A stretch of 6,944 nucleotides of DNA from Gammaproteobacteria bacterium (lineage in GTDB: Bacteria > Pseudomonadota > Gammaproteobacteria > Thiomicrospirales > Thiomicrospiraceae). Below the pieces are notes generated by a model. It worked only from the letters and a program-made list of their open reading frames with translations. It was not told the DNA's origin and did not search any database. The stretch lies in the NCBI GenBank assembly GCA_013153955.1, contig JAADDM010000094.1, positions 1-6,944 of the forward strand, written 5' to 3'. The translations under genes were made by a program, and so were the position numbers. Positions within the stretch are counted from its first letter, which is position 1. The number at the start of each line of letters is the position of its first letter. Of this stretch, positions 6,411 through 6,944 are shown in pieces.

Positions 6411-6944
6411 TTAAACAGAGATGCCACTGTGGCGCAATAACGCTTCAATTTTTGGCTCACGCCCTCTAAAGGCTTTAAATAGCAGCATCGGATTTACTGA
6501 ACCCCCTGCTGCTAAAATGGTGTTTTTAAAATGCCGCCCTGTCTCAGGGTTTAATATTCCGGTCTCTTCAAACAAGCTAAAGGCATCCGCTGAGAGCACT
6601 TCTGCCCACTTATAACTAAAGTAGCCTGCGGCATAGCCCCCTGAAAAAATATGGGTAAAACTATGCAGCGCTCGATGATACTCAGGAGGTGTAATCACAG
6701 AAACTTCTGAACGAATTCGCTTGGCTAAATCAGCAATCGGCTCAATCGATTCTGGTTGATAAAAGGCGTGCATTTCAAAATCAATCAACGCAAATTCAAT
6801 TTGGCGAAGCATCATCATCGCAGACTGAAACCCTCGGCTGCGCTTGAGTGAATCAAACAGTGTGTTAGGCAGTGCTTCGCCCGTATCTACATGGCTAGAA
6901 ATTAAATCTAACCCCTCTCTTGTCCAACAAAAATTTTCCATAAA
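6411..6944 (-). CDS. prlC: Oligopeptidase A (M3 zinc metallopeptidase), C-terminal part; 5' end beyond window
   Basis: The visible 178 codons end at a TAA (6411-6413) and stay open to the right edge. The Met at 6939-6941 is internal, since the family reads QFMEN(W/F)CW here. The product is a cytoplasmic M3-family oligopeptidase that degrades short peptides, including cleaved signal peptides. The catalytic HExxH and third Glu ligand lie upstream, outside the window. Visible are the family's C-terminal landmarks: MENFCW; DLISSHVDTGEALP; the glycine/tyrosine substrate loop HIFSGGYAAGYFSYKW; the AEVLSADAFSLFEE helix; and the ending AFRGREPKIEALLRHSGI. The tyrosines of GGY-x3-Y-x2-Y correspond to substrate-binding tyrosines known from thimet oligopeptidase-type enzymes. 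It resembles PrlC/OpdA more than Dcp, judging by the RHSGI ending. It is followed by aas rather than rsmJ, the E. coli neighbour. Confidence 0.92.
   Translation of the reverse strand, partial: FMENFCWTREGLDLISSHVDTGEALPNTLFDSLKRSRGFQSAMMMLRQIEFALIDFEMHAFYQPESIEPIADLAKRIRSEVSVITPPEYHRALHSFTHIFSGGYAAGYFSYKWAEVLSADAFSLFEETGILNPETGRHFKNTILAAGGSVNPMLLFKAFRGREPKIEALLRHSGISV

Noticed and set aside
1..6944. CRISPR array, insertion sequence, tRNA or defence genes
   Set aside because: No spaced direct repeats, transposase motifs, clover-leaf tRNA sequences or defence domains were seen. All long coding stretches are explained by housekeeping families.

Overview
This window looks like ordinary chromosomal DNA from a gammaproteobacterium of moderate to low GC. 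The protein families support this: a BatA/BatB/BatD cassette with BatB fused to a TPR region, an Aas of exactly the E. coli length (719 aa), and an oligopeptidase A (PrlC) C-terminus. The genus cannot be fixed. Sulfur-oxidising or marine Thiotrichales-type bacteria would fit, but that is only an impression.

Layout. On the + strand, positions 1-4055 hold the 3' end of a Bat (Bacteroides aerotolerance) operon. It contains the last 30 codons of a batA-like VWA gene, then a complete batB-type gene (VWA plus TPR plus a long disordered linker), then a complete batD-type gene. The genes are tightly packed: batA and batB are 1 nt apart, and batB and batD either overlap or are about 68 nt apart, depending on the batD start. 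In relatives these membrane proteins follow a MoxR AAA+ ATPase and a DUF58 protein; that part would lie upstream of the window. The operon ends at a hairpin with T-tracts on both strands (about 4061-4091). This hairpin serves as a shared terminator for the convergent aas gene.

On the - strand, aas (4115-6274) encodes a bifunctional 2-acylglycerophosphoethanolamine acyltransferase/acyl-ACP synthetase for lysophospholipid repair. The 3' end of prlC (6411 to beyond the right edge) lies upstream of it. A 136-bp spacer between them holds a good aas ribosome binding site, a weak promoter candidate and two AT-rich or imperfect inverted repeats.

The most interesting signal is not a gene. Inside batD, at the linker just before the membrane anchor, lies a perfect 40-bp palindrome (3539-3578). 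Its central 16 bp are TGTTTCACGTGAAACA, the consensus parS site bound by ParB in chromosome segregation. A second, degraded parS-like site (right half intact, 13/16 overall) lies 1.6 kb upstream in the disordered linker of batB, in the same codon phase, so both encode Ser-Arg-Glu-Thr. This suggests that the bat operon hosts a centromere-like ParB loading locus and may be origin-proximal. I saw no CRISPR array, transposase, tRNA, rRNA or defence system.
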